This document shows, piece by piece, positions 7,857 through 17,119 of a stretch of 64,000 bases of DNA (the stretch's first letter is position 1; every line of letters begins with the position of its first letter). The stretch spans positions 1,798,001 through 1,862,000 of the forward strand of contig CAVSKL010000001.1 in assembly GCA_963728475.1 (NCBI GenBank). The letters run 5' to 3'. The translations under genes and the position numbers were made by a program. The notes beneath the pieces were generated by a model. It ran no database searches, was not told the DNA's origin, and worked only from the letters and a program-made list of their open reading frames with translations. Source of the DNA: CAVSKL01 sp963728475 [NCBI: Candidatus Eiseniibacteriota bacterium] (GTDB taxonomy: Bacteria; Eisenbacteria; RBG-16-71-46; JABDJR01).

Positions 7857-8941
7857 TGCTCTACAACCTCCTCTACCCCCTCCACGACGTCTTCTCGCCG
7901 CTCAACGTCTTCCGGTACATCACCTTCCGCTCGGCCTACGCCACCGTGACCGCGCTCCTTCTCTGCTTCCTGCTGGGCCCGCCGCTGGTGCGGCGGCTCC
8001 GCCAGTTCAAGGTGCGCCAGATCATCCGCCAGGAAGGGCCCCGGAGCCACCTCACCAAGGAGGGCACCCCCACCATGGGGGGGATCCTGATCGTGGCCGC
8101 GATCGTGATCCCCACGCTGCTCTGGGCCTCGCTCCTCAACCGCTACGTGCTGGTGGCGACCTCGGTCACCCTGGTCCTGGGCGCGCTCGGCTTCCTGGAC
8201 GACTACCTTCACGTGGTACGGCGCGCTCCCAAGGGGCTTCTCGGCCGCTACAAGCTGGTGGTGCAGTTCGGAGTGGGCCTGGGGGTGGGGCTCATCCTCT
8301 ACCTGTTCCCGGTCGACCCCCAGTTCGCCACCGCCACCACCATTCCGTTCCTGAAGAGCCGGGTGCTGGACCTCGGACTCCTCTACGTGCCGTTCGTGGC
8401 GGTGGTCATCACCGCGACCTCGAATTCGGTGAACCTGACCGACGGGCTGGACGGCCTCGCCTCCGGCCTCATGGCCCTGGCCGCGGCCGCCTTCGCCGGG
8501 CTGGCCTACGTGAGCGGCAACGTGCGGATCGCCGGCTACCTCAACATTCCCTACATGCCGGGAAGCGGTGAGCTGGTGATCTTCTGCACCGCGATGTTCG
8601 GGGCGGCGCTGGGCTTCCTCTGGTTCAACACCCATCCCGCCGACGTGTTCATGGGCGACACCGGATCCCTGGCCCTGGGGGGCGCCCTGGGCACGGTGGC
8701 GGTGATGTTGAAGAAGGAGCTCCTGCTCTTCCTCATCGGCGGCATCTTCGTGGCCGAGGCCCTTTCGGTCATCATCCAGGTCGTTTCGTACAAGACCCGG
8801 CGGAAGCGGGTCTTCCGCATGGCACCCATCCATCACCACTTCGAGCTCATGGGCTGGCCGGAGAGCCGGGTGGTGGTGCGCTTCTGGATCGTGGGGGTGT
8901 TGTTGGCGCTCCTGAGCCTCAGCACCCTCAAGCTCCAGTGA
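7856..8941 (+). CDS. mraY: Phospho-MurNAc-pentapeptide translocase MraY
   Basis: MraY transfers phospho-MurNAc-pentapeptide to undecaprenyl phosphate, making lipid I on the inner face of the membrane. It is 361 residues with about ten transmembrane segments. Family motifs are visible: KEGTPTMGGILI near the N-terminus, DDYLHVVRR, NSVNLTDGLDGLASGL with the catalytic Asp pair, GDTGSLALGG, and the terminal PIHHHFELMGWPE loop that binds the uridine nucleotide. The start shares one base with the murF stop. A GAGGA sequence at the mraY stop serves as the binding site for murD. Confidence 0.97.
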   Translation: MLYNLLYPLHDVFSPLNVFRYITFRSAYATVTALLLCFLLGPPLVRRLRQFKVRQIIRQEGPRSHLTKEGTPTMGGILIVAAIVIPTLLWASLLNRYVLVATSVTLVLGALGFLDDYLHVVRRAPKGLLGRYKLVVQFGVGLGVGLILYLFPVDPQFATATTIPFLKSRVLDLGLLYVPFVAVVITATSNSVNLTDGLDGLASGLMALAAAAFAGLAYVSGNVRIAGYLNIPYMPGSGELVIFCTAMFGAALGFLWFNTHPADVFMGDTGSLALGGALGTVAVMLKKELLLFLIGGIFVAEALSVIIQVVSYKTRRKRVFRMAPIHHHFELMGWPESRVVVRFWIVGVLLALLSLSTLKLQ

Positions 8942-8954
8942 GGACCAGAACGGC

Positions 8955-10357
8955 GTGAACGCGAACCGTCCCCATAGCGGGCCCGAGGCCTGGCGCGACC
9001 GCCGGGTGGCGGTGGTGGGCATGGCCCGGAGCGGCCGGGCCGCCGCCCGGCTCCTGGCCCGCCACGGCGCCCGGGTGCGGGCCACCGACCTCAAGAGCGC
9101 CGGGGAGCTGGGGCTCGACGCCGGCCTCCTGGAGCGGGAAGGGGTGGAACTCCACCTGGGCGGTTTCGACCCCGCGGTCTACGACGGGATCGAGGTGGCG
9201 GTGGTGAGCCCGGGGATCCCCAAGACCGCGCCGGTCCTGGCCGAGGCCCGCCGCCGGGGCGTGCCTCTGGTCTCGGAGCTGGAAGCGGCCTCGGAGTTCG
9301 CGCGCGCCCCCATGGCCGCGGTCACCGGCACCAACGGCAAGAGCACGGTGGTGACGGTGGTGGGGGCCCTGGTCCAGTCGCTGGGCCGGCCGTCGGCGGT
9401 GGCGGGGAACGTGGGACGGGCGCTGAGCGAGGTGGTGGAGTCGGTCCCCCCCGAGGGGGTGCTGGCGGTGGAGGTGAGTTCGTTCCAGCTCGAGGACGTG
9501 ACCGCGTTCCATCCCCGGGCGGCGGCCATCCTCAACGCCACCCCCGACCACCTCGACCGCTACGACTCCTTCGAGGACTACGTCCGCACCAAGGCGCGCA
9601 TCTTCGCCCGCCTCGGTTCCGGCGACGCCGCGGTCATCCCCGCCGGCGACCCGCGGCTGGAGCCCTTCGTGGAGGGGCTCAACGCCCGGGTGCTGCGGTT
9701 CGGATTCGACGATCCGTTCCCGGACGGAGTGGCCGTCACCGGGGGACGGCTGATGCTGCGCGCGGCCGGGCGGGAGCGGCCGATCCTACCGGTGAGCGAG
9801 CTTTCGCTCCCCGGCCCCCACAACCGGGCCAACGTGGCCGCGGCGCTGTGCCTCCTTCACGGCCTCGGGCTGGACGTGTTCGACCCCCGGGTGAAGGAGA
9901 CCCTGCGCACCGTCAAGGGTCTCCCGCACCGGCTGGAGCCGGTCGGCCGGGTGGGCGAGGTCGTGTTCTACGACGACTCCAAGGCCACCAACCCGGAATC
10001 GCTGGAGGTGGCGCTCCTCTCCTTCCCCGAGCCGGTGGTGCTGATCGCCGGAGGCAAGGCCAAGGGGGGGACTACGTCCGGCTCTCGCCGCTGGTGGCCC
10101 GGCACGCGGCGGAGGTGATCCTGATCGGCCAGGCCACCCCGCTCCTGGAGAGGGCGTGGAGCGACGCCGGCGTGACCCTCACCCGCGCCGGGACCGACTT
10201 CGAGGCCGCGGTGCGGCTGGCCCACCGGCGGGCGGAAGCCCGGCGAACGGCGGTTCTTCTCTCGCCGGGATGTGCGTCCTTCGACATGTTCCGCGACTAC
10301 GAGGATCGCGGCGACCGGTTCCGGGAGCTGGTCCGGCGGCTGGAGGGCGAGGCATGA
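8955..10357 (+). CDS. murD: UDP-MurNAc-L-Ala:D-Glu ligase MurD, broken by a -1 frameshift in a poly-G run
   Basis: MurD adds D-glutamate to UDP-MurNAc-L-alanine. From GTG 8955 the frame carries the Rossmann start VAVVGMARSGRAAARLL, the ATP loop AVTGTNGKSTVVTVVG and the C-terminal YDDSKATNPESLEVALL. At GGKAKGG (about 10063-10070) the frame breaks and would end at 10118 after an unrelated tail. The expected continuation DYVRLSPLVARHAAEVILIG to the end at 10357 lies in another frame. The run holds seven G where eight restore MurD. Joined, the protein is about 467 residues, normal for MurD. A sequencing or assembly contraction is most likely because the gene is essential and both halves are well conserved. 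The end overlaps ftsW as ATGA. Confidence 0.92.
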
Positions 10358-11606
10358 GGCTCCCCGGCCTGAAATTCTCCGACCTGGGCCTGTCCGAGCT
10401 GAGGATCAGGGAGCGCTTCCTGCGGGCGGCCCTCCCCCTGGTGCGCGGAGACGGGGTCCCGGCCACCCTCCTCCCGGCCGAACTCCGGGGGGGCGGGTGG
10501 GACAAGTGGTTGATGGCCAGCACCTTCGCCCTGGTGGCGTTCGGGCTGACCATGGTCTATTCCGCCACCGCGATCAAGGGGGCCCGTTCCAGCACCTACC
10601 TGGAAAACCAGGCGATCAAGGTGGGGGGGGGATCTTCGCGTTCGCCTTGGGCCACCGCTTGGATTATCATCGTTGGGGTCGGTGGGCCCCATGGATCTAC
10701 CTCCTGGGTTTCGGCTCGCTGCTCCTGGTCTACGTCCCGGGTCTGGGACATACCGCGGGCAACGCGCGCCGATGGCTCTCGATCGGCGGCCTCACCCTCC
10801 AACCGGCGGACTTCGCCCGCTTGGCCCTCGTCGTCTACCTGGCCTTCCTGTTGTCCAAGCCGAGGGCGCGCCTGGAGCGGTTCGGGACCGGCGTGCTGCC
10901 GTGCCTGGTCGCGCTGGGACTGATGAGCGTCCTGGTGGTGAAGCAGCCCAATCTGAGCACCACGCTGGCCATGGTCTGGATCACGGGGCTGATGCTGGTG
11001 GCGGGGAGGATCCCGTGGCGGCACCTGGGGGTGTTGGCGGGATCGATTCCTCCCCTGGCCTTGCTGGCTCCCGTCGTGATGCATCACTACCAGCTCGGCC
11101 GGTTCCGGAACTGGTTCAACTTCGTCCTGCATCATGGGGAGCTGCAGGGCGCCAACTATCAGTTGCACCAGTCCATCCTGGCCATCGGTTCGGGAGAGTG
11201 GATCGGGCGGGGGTTGGGTGAGAGCCGTCAGAAGTGGTTCTTCCTTCCGGACGCCCACACCGACTTCATATTCGCGATCATAGGAGAAGAGCTTGGACTG
11301 ATCGGGGCGGTCATGTTGATCGTGCTTCTGGGGATCCTCCTGTGGCGGGCCTACGACGCCGCCCGCCGGGCCCCCGATCGCTTCGGATCACTGTTGGCCG
11401 TCGGCATCGGTGGCAGCATCGCCGTCTACGCCGGGGTGAACCTGTTGGTCGCCACCGGAATGTTCCCGACCACGGGACTGCCCCTGCCGCTGGTGAGCTA
11501 TGGCGGATCCGCCGTCCTCGTCATGCTCTTCTCCCTGGGAATTCTCGGCAACATTTCCTCGCAGGGCGATTCCTCGCTCCTGGCGGGGATCGGAGAGCAG
11601 GAGTAA
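10354..11606 (+). CDS. ftsW: Septal peptidoglycan glycosyltransferase FtsW, broken by a -1 frameshift in a poly-G run
   Basis: FtsW is the SEDS-family polymerase that works with FtsI at the septum. ATG 10354 overlaps the murD stop. The first part reads MRLPGLKFSDLGLSELRIRE, then a first transmembrane helix (WLMASTFALVAFGLTMVYSATAI). The frame is lost at the poly-G after IKVGGG (about 10623-10631, nine G where ten are needed). The second frame continues IFAFALGHRL and carries the SEDS motifs: GNARRWLSIGGLTLQPADFARLALVVYLA, DAHTDFIFAIIGEELGLIG and TGLPLPLVSYGGSAVLVMLF. Joined length is about 417 residues. The N-terminal cytoplasmic stretch of about 45 residues is somewhat long. It is almost certainly functional in the living cell. 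Confidence 0.9.
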
Positions 11607-13886
11607 ATGAGCGACGAAAGAGATCCCGAGCGGGGCGAAGCCCCCTCGAACGAGGCCGGAGCGGGCGCGGAGAGCCGCGGCCGGTCCTCCCGCCGCCGCC
11701 GGCGCGCGCGCCGGGGTTACGAGGGCCGTCCCGAGTGGAACGATCGGGGAGAGGGAAACGCGCCGGAGGTGCGGACGGAGTCCGGCGCGCCCGGACGGAG
11801 CGAGGGCGAAGCGCCCCGGCGGGAGCTGGAGCGCCGGTCCGAGGATCCGGAGCGCGGTGAGCGGCCCGGTCGCCGGGAAGAGGGCGCCGGGCGCCGCGAG
11901 CCGGGCGGGGAGCGCGAGACCGCCGGTCCCGCGGGGGACGAGGATCGCGGCGAGCCCGGACGCGAACCCGGACGCCGGGGGCGCCGGCGCCGGGTCCGCG
12001 GCGGCCGTGACCGGCGGGAGGGTGCCGGAGGTGAGCCGGCCCGCGACGAGGGGGCCGGGCGCTCGGCGGAGGCCTCCGGGGCCGTCGAGTCCCGGTCCGA
12101 GGCCCCGCCCTCCGAGGGTGCCGACGGCGAGGGGAGGGAACGCCGCCGTCGCCGGCCGCGCCGGCGGGGGCGCGGCGGACGGTCCGAATCGGGCGAGGGG
12201 GCGGAAGTGGGGCCCGGGCCGGAGAGCGCTTCCGGGGCCTCGGAAGGGGTGGCCGAGGCGGGGGCGGCCGAGAGCGCCCGCCCCGCCGTGAGCGAGGGCC
12301 AAGGGGCCCGCGCCGAGGCCGGGCCCGCCGGAGGACGATCCGGGAGCGGCCGCTCCGAGGGCGGTCGTGGGCGCCGGAGCGAAGGCGGAACCGGCGGGCG
12401 GTCCGAATCGGGCGAGCGGCGGCGCGGCAGCCGGGGCGAGGGCCGCGGTGAGAGCCGGGGCGAAGCCCGGAACGAAAGCCGGGGCGAAACCCGGAGCGAG
12501 AGCCGGGGCGAGGGGCGCGGTTCGCGGGGCGGCCCCCGGCGCGGCGACGGCCGGGACCGGGGACGCGAGCGGAGCGGCGACGCGCGGGGGGCGGGCGCGC
12601 GGAACGGCTCCCGGGACTTTCGCGGAGGCGGCTCCCGGACCGGCGGCGGTTACCGGGGCGGGACGGGACGGCCCTCCGGATCGGAGCAGCCGCTCAAGCC
12701 TACCGCGGAGCTCACGCTCCCGCCCCAGCCGGTGCGGGTGATGATCGCCGGGGGCGGCACCGGCGGCCACGTGATTCCGGCGCTCGGGATCTGGGAGGCG
12801 CTGCTGAAGCGCAATCCCGAGTCCCAGGTCATGTTCCTCGGCAGCGACCGGGGGATCGAGCGCGAGATGCTCGGGAACGGCTACCGCCTGGAGGAGTTCT
12901 CGCTCAAGGGGCTTCCCCGGCGCCCGGACGTGAGTTCGTTCCGGGCCGCGGTGGCCATGGTCAAGGCCTACCGGCGGATCCGCAAGCTCATGGACGAATT
13001 CAAGCCGGGGGTGCTGGTGGGGACCGGCGGCTACGTGATGGTCCCCGCGGTGGTGGCCGCCCGCCGGGCCGGGGTGCCGATCGTGCTCCAGGAGCAGAAC
13101 AGCGTTCCCGGCCGGGCCAACCGCTTCCTCTCCCGGTGGGCTTCGGAGGTCCACGTCCACTTCGCCGAATCGCGGCGCTACTTCAAGGACCGTGGCAAGC
13201 TCCGCCTCTCCGGGAACCCGGTCCGGGTGAAGATCGCCGAGGGGAGGGCGCTCCGCACCCTCCAGAAGATGCGGCTCTTCCCCGACCGCAAGACGGTGGT
13301 CATCCTCGGCGGCTCCCAGGGAGCCCACAGCCTCAACGTGGCGTTCACCGAGATGCTCCCGCACTTCCGGGGCGATCGCGCGGTGCAGTTCGTGATCCAG
13401 ACCGGCAAGGAGGATCACCCCGCGGTGGTGGAGGCGGTGCGGCAGTCGGGGGCCCGGGTGGTGGCCCGGCCGTTCTTCAACCACATGGAGGATCTCTACG
13501 CCATCGCGCACCTGGTCGTGGGGCGGGCGGGGGCGATGACGGTGTCCGAGATCTCGGCCTGCGGGCTTCCCAGCATCCTCATCCCCTATCCCCACGCCAT
13601 GAACGACCATCAGGCCCACAACGCCCATGCCCTCGAGGAGAAGGAAGCGGCGGTGGTCCTGGACGACAAGGACCTGAGCGGCGAGCGGCTGGCCGCGGAA
13701 ATCCGCAAGCTCTTCGCCGATCCCGCCCGCATGCGGACCATGGCCCGGAACGCGTTCCGCCTGAGCCGGCCCGACGCGGCCCGCCGGATCGCCGAGGCGG
13801 TGGAGAAGCTGGGCGGCGGCGCCCCCCAGTCCATGCTCCACGTTCCCGAGGAGTACGACGCCGCCGAACCGGACGAGGAGGACTAG
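11607..13886 (+). CDS. murG: MurG lipid II-forming GlcNAc transferase with a long Arg/Gly/Glu/Ser-rich N-terminal extension
   Basis: The C-terminal part (about 376-759) is MurG, which adds GlcNAc to lipid I at the inner membrane. It has the glycine loop VMIAGGGTGGHVIPALG, LGSDRGIEREMLG, TGGYVMVPAVVAARRAGVPIVLQEQN, VVILGGSQGAHSLN and GRAGAMTVSEISACGLPSILIPYP. The first 375 residues are low-complexity: Arg, Gly, Glu and Ser dominate, with RGE/RGR repeats (for example ESRGEARNESRGETRSESRG) and no recognisable fold. The frame is continuous with ATG 11607, which directly follows the ftsW stop, so the extension is either translated or an internal start near 12732-12744 (GTG or ATG) is used. Normal MurG is about 360 residues. 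The extension resembles disordered RNA-binding tails, but its role is unknown. Confidence 0.93.
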   Translation: MSDERDPERGEAPSNEAGAGAESRGRSSRRRRRARRGYEGRPEWNDRGEGNAPEVRTESGAPGRSEGEAPRRELERRSEDPERGERPGRREEGAGRREPGGERETAGPAGDEDRGEPGREPGRRGRRRRVRGGRDRREGAGGEPARDEGAGRSAEASGAVESRSEAPPSEGADGEGRERRRRRPRRRGRGGRSESGEGAEVGPGPESASGASEGVAEAGAAESARPAVSEGQGARAEAGPAGGRSGSGRSEGGRGRRSEGGTGGRSESGERRRGSRGEGRGESRGEARNESRGETRSESRGEGRGSRGGPRRGDGRDRGRERSGDARGAGARNGSRDFRGGGSRTGGGYRGGTGRPSGSEQPLKPTAELTLPPQPVRVMIAGGGTGGHVIPALGIWEALLKRNPESQVMFLGSDRGIEREMLGNGYRLEEFSLKGLPRRPDVSSFRAAVAMVKAYRRIRKLMDEFKPGVLVGTGGYVMVPAVVAARRAGVPIVLQEQNSVPGRANRFLSRWASEVHVHFAESRRYFKDRGKLRLSGNPVRVKIAEGRALRTLQKMRLFPDRKTVVILGGSQGAHSLNVAFTEMLPHFRGDRAVQFVIQTGKEDHPAVVEAVRQSGARVVARPFFNHMEDLYAIAHLVVGRAGAMTVSEISACGLPSILIPYPHAMNDHQAHNAHALEEKEAAVVLDDKDLSGERLAAEIRKLFADPARMRTMARNAFRLSRPDAARRIAEAVEKLGGGAPQSMLHVPEEYDAAEPDEED

Positions 13887-13892
13887 GCCGGG

Positions 13893-15293
13893 ATGTACGG
13901 TGACATCGGTCGCATCCACATGATCGGGGTGGGCGGCTCGGGGATGAGCGGCATCGCCGAGGTCCTCATCAACATGGGATACGAGGTGAGCGGCTCCGAC
14001 CTCTCCCGCTCCCCGGTCACCGACCGGCTGGTGGCGCTGGGAGCACGGGTGGCCCAGGGGCACCGGGCGGAGCACGTGCGCGGGGCTTCGGTGGTGGTCG
14101 CCTCCACCGCGGTCCGCGCCGACAACCCCGAGGTCTCCGAGGCCCGGCGGCTCAAGATCCCGGTCATCGCCCGGGCGGAGATGCTGGCCGAGCTCATGCA
14201 CATGAAGCACAGCGTGGCGGTGGCGGGCGCCCACGGCAAGACCACCACCACCTCGCTGGTGGCGTCGGTCCTGGCCGGGGGTGGGCTCGATCCGACCATC
14301 GTGGTGGGGGGGCGGCTCCGCGCGCTGGGTTCCAGCGCCAAGCTCGGCTCGGGCGACTTCTTCGTGGCCGAGGCGGACGAGAGCGACGGGTCCTTCCTCC
14401 GCCTGGCCCCCTCGATCGCGGTGGTCACCAACATCGACCGCGAGCACCTCGACCACTACCGCGGGGGGCTGGAGGAGATCCAGGACGCCTTCGTCACCTT
14501 CTGCAACAAGGTGCCGTTCTACGGGGCGGCGGTGATGTGCCAGGAGGACCCCCAGGTCCGCGCGATCCTGCCGAGGCTCCTGCGCCGGGTCATCACCTAC
14601 GGGGCGGAAGTGCCGGCCGACTACCGCCTGGCCGCGCTCGAGGCCCATCCGGACTACAGCCTCGCCTTCGACGTCTACGAGAGGGGATTCTTGCTCGGGC
14701 GCGCCCGGCTCCGCATGCCCGGGACCCACAACGCGCTCAACTCCCTGGCCGCGGTGGCGGTGGGGCGGGAGCTGGGGCTCAAGCCTCAGGTCATCTTCGG
14801 CGCGCTGGAGGAGTTCCAGGGGGTCTCCCGCCGCTTCGAGATCAAGGGCGAGGAGGGCGGGGTGCTGGTGGTGGACGACTACGGCCACCACCCCACCGAG
14901 GTCGCGGCGGTGCTCCGGGCGGCCAAGGCCCACGGCGACCGGCGGGTGGTGGTGCTGTTCCAGCCCCACCGCTACACCCGGACCCGCGATCTCACCCCGG
15001 AGTTCGGCGCCTGCTTCGGGAGCGCCGACCTGGTGTTCGTGCTCCCCATCTACGCCGCGGGCGAGGACCCGATCGAGGGGGTGAGTTCCGAGAACATCGT
15101 CCGGGCGGTGAATGCGGGGGGCCACGGCGGGGCCTCGCTCCTCCCCTCGGTGGAGGAGGCGCCCGCGCTGCTCGCTCCCCGGCTCCGTCCCGGCGACGTG
15201 GTGATCACCCTTGGCGCCGGAAACGTGTTCCAGGCCGGGGAGGCGCTGCTGGTCGAGCTGGCCGGCCGCGGCGCCGGAGCCGCGCGCCGGTGA
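13893..15293 (+). CDS. murC: UDP-MurNAc:L-alanine ligase MurC
   Basis: MurC ligates L-alanine to UDP-MurNAc, the first stem-peptide step. The N-terminal UDP-binding motif IHMIGVGGSGMSGIAEVL, the ATP loop GAHGKTTTTSLVASVL, the DESDGSFL block, IDREHLDHY and DDYGHHPTEV are all as in the family. The length of 466 residues is normal. It starts 6 bases after murG, and its stop is read through the GTG start of murB (GTGA overlap), so translation is coupled. Confidence 0.97.
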   Translation: MYGDIGRIHMIGVGGSGMSGIAEVLINMGYEVSGSDLSRSPVTDRLVALGARVAQGHRAEHVRGASVVVASTAVRADNPEVSEARRLKIPVIARAEMLAELMHMKHSVAVAGAHGKTTTTSLVASVLAGGGLDPTIVVGGRLRALGSSAKLGSGDFFVAEADESDGSFLRLAPSIAVVTNIDREHLDHYRGGLEEIQDAFVTFCNKVPFYGAAVMCQEDPQVRAILPRLLRRVITYGAEVPADYRLAALEAHPDYSLAFDVYERGFLLGRARLRMPGTHNALNSLAAVAVGRELGLKPQVIFGALEEFQGVSRRFEIKGEEGGVLVVDDYGHHPTEVAAVLRAAKAHGDRRVVVLFQPHRYTRTRDLTPEFGACFGSADLVFVLPIYAAGEDPIEGVSSENIVRAVNAGGHGGASLLPSVEEAPALLAPRLRPGDVVITLGAGNVFQAGEALLVELAGRGAGAARR

Positions 15294-16222
15294 CCCCCCC
15301 CCGCGATCCGCTCGCCGCGGTGGAGGCCGCCGCCCCCGGGCGGTGCCGCCGGGACGTGCCCCTGGCTCCGTTCTGCAGCTACAAGGTGGGGGGGGCGGCC
15401 GAGCTGTTCGTGGAACCGGCCACCGCGGAGGAGGTGGGGGCGGTTCTCCGCGCCGCCCGCGCCGGAGGGCTCGGGGTGTTCGTGCTCGGGGGCGGGACCA
15501 ACGTGCTGGTCCGGGCCGGCGGGGTGCGCGGGGTGACCCTGCGGCTGGGCAAGGCGTTCCGGACCGCCCGGGCGGAAGGGGAAAGGGTGACCGCGGGGGC
15601 GATCGCCCCCATGTCGCTGGCGGCCATGGCCGCGGAGCGGGCCGGACTCGAGGGGTTCGAGTTCGGCTACGACATCCCGGGGACGGTGGGCGGGGCGCTC
15701 CGCATGAACGCCGGGGCCCACGGCCGCGAGATCCGCGAGGTTCTGCGCGAGGTCCGTGGGGTGACCCTGGCCGGGGATCCGGCCGTGGTGGGAGTGGACG
15801 AGATCGGCTTCTCCTACCGCACCACCGACTACCCGGTGGAGATGATCTTCCTGGAAGGGGTGTTCGGGCTCCGGTCCGGCGATCGCGAGACCGCCGCCGC
15901 CCTCCGCCGCGAGTACCACGAGTTCCGGCTCCGGACCCAGCCCAAGGGGAACAGCGTGGGGTCGGTGTTCATCAACCCCCCCGGGGACCATGCGGGCCGG
16001 CTGATCGAAGCCGCCGGTCTCAAGGGGTTCCGGATCGGGAACGCGGTGGTCTCGGACAAGCACGCGAACTGGATCCTGAACGAAGGGGACGCGACCCCCG
16101 CCGAGCTGGAGGCGGTGATCCGCGCCGTGCAGGAGCGGGTGAAGGAGCGGTTCGGGGTGGACCTCCGCCCCGAGGTGCGGATCGTGGGCGAGCCCGAACC
16201 CAAGGAGGCGATGACCCGATGA
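15290..16222 (+). CDS. murB: UDP-N-acetylenolpyruvoylglucosamine reductase MurB
   Basis: MurB is the FAD enzyme that reduces enolpyruvyl-UDP-GlcNAc to UDP-MurNAc with NADPH. The protein is 310 residues from GTG 15290, which overlaps the murC stop. Motifs: SYKVGGAAELFVEP, the FAD-binding GGGTNVLV, PGTVGGALRMNAGAHG, the NSVGSVFINPPG block with the Ser that protonates the intermediate, KGFRIGNAVVSDKHANWILN, and PEVRIVGE with the terminal catalytic Glu. The length and the missing extra loop fit the shorter (type II) MurB class. The stop overlaps the ftsQ start, and an AAGGAGG site for ftsQ lies in its last codons. Confidence 0.95.
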   Translation: MTPPRDPLAAVEAAAPGRCRRDVPLAPFCSYKVGGAAELFVEPATAEEVGAVLRAARAGGLGVFVLGGGTNVLVRAGGVRGVTLRLGKAFRTARAEGERVTAGAIAPMSLAAMAAERAGLEGFEFGYDIPGTVGGALRMNAGAHGREIREVLREVRGVTLAGDPAVVGVDEIGFSYRTTDYPVEMIFLEGVFGLRSGDRETAAALRREYHEFRLRTQPKGNSVGSVFINPPGDHAGRLIEAAGLKGFRIGNAVVSDKHANWILNEGDATPAELEAVIRAVQERVKERFGVDLRPEVRIVGEPEPKEAMTR

Positions 16223-17097
16223 CCCGGTTCCTCCGCCGTCCGGTGGACCCCATGGGGGATGCGGACGCCCGCCGGGCCCTGGCCCGCCGGCGGCGGCGGC
16301 GGCGCGCGCGCATGGGCGCGGCCTGGGGGGTGGTGGTGGCGCTGGCGGTGGTGGGAGGCATGAGCCTGGCCCTGGGCTGGAACGCGGGAACGGGGTGGCT
16401 CCGGACCCATACCCGGCTCTTCCAGGTGCGCCAGGTGGACGTGAGCGCGACCCGGTGGGTGGCGCCGTGGGAGGTGGTGGAGCTCTCCGGGGTGACCCCG
16501 GGACAGGATCTGTTCACGGTGGACGAGGATTCGGTGGCGGCGCGCCTGGTGCGCCATCCCCGGATCGCCTCGGCGGAGGTGCACCGCACCTGGCGCCGCA
16601 CGGTGAAGCTCACCGTCACCGAACGCCCGCCGCTGGCCCTGTGGCTGGAGGGGGGGACGGTGGAGGTGGCCGCCGACGGCACCGTGCTCGGCCCGCCCCC
16701 CCTCCGGGTGGGCCCGGAGTGGCCGGCCCAGAGCGGCGCGGGGGACGATCCCCGCGGGGTGGACCTGCCGCTCCTCACCGGGCTCGGCGGGGTCTCCGCC
16801 CGCCCGGGAACGCGGATCGACGACCTGCGGGCGAAGGAGGCGCTGGCGTTTTTGGCCCGGCTCCGCCTCTACGGGATTCCCGGGGAGACCTGGATCAGCG
16901 AGGTCAACCTGGACCCCCACCAGGGTCTGACCGCGGTGACCCTGGGCGGGGTTTCGGTGCGGATCGGCGACGGCCGGCTCAGCCGGCGAAAGGTGGAGGC
17001 GCTCATGGCCGCTCTGGACCAGATGCGCCGGGAGGGCCGCGAGGTCCGGTACGTGGACGCCCGGTTCCACGACCAGGTCGTGGTCAAGGAAGGCTGA
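16219..17097 (+). CDS. ftsQ: Division protein FtsQ (POTRA domain)
   Basis: FtsQ links the early Z-ring to the late FtsWI synthase. The 292-residue protein has a basic cytoplasmic N-terminus (RRALARRRRRRRARM), one membrane helix (about 34-54: WGVVVALAVVGGMSLALGW), and a POTRA domain (FQVRQVDVSATRWVAPWEVV, GVTPGQDLFTVD, HPRIASAEVHRTWRRTVKLTVTERPPLALW), followed by the beta domain. ATG 16219 has AAGGAGG about 10 bases upstream. Sequence identity in this family is low, so topology, POTRA pattern and position before ftsA are the main evidence. No ddl gene lies between murB and ftsQ, unlike E. coli. Confidence 0.9.
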   Translation: MTRFLRRPVDPMGDADARRALARRRRRRRARMGAAWGVVVALAVVGGMSLALGWNAGTGWLRTHTRLFQVRQVDVSATRWVAPWEVVELSGVTPGQDLFTVDEDSVAARLVRHPRIASAEVHRTWRRTVKLTVTERPPLALWLEGGTVEVAADGTVLGPPPLRVGPEWPAQSGAGDDPRGVDLPLLTGLGGVSARPGTRIDDLRAKEALAFLARLRLYGIPGETWISEVNLDPHQGLTAVTLGGVSVRIGDGRLSRRKVEALMAALDQMRREGREVRYVDARFHDQVVVKEG

Positions 17098-17119
17098 CGA
17101 AAGGCAGGAGATCGTCCGG

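Noticed and set aside
8955-11606. murD and ftsW as true pseudogenes
   Set aside because: Both are essential, both are conserved on either side of a single missing G in a homopolymer, and no other decay is visible.
11388-15125. Very long open frames on the strand opposite to known genes (for example 11388-15125, 46174-49227, 51406-55362, 1781-3946)
   Set aside because: They are antisense to well-conserved genes or to their codon pattern, have His/Gly/Arg/Pro-rich composition and no motifs; they come from the high GC third positions.
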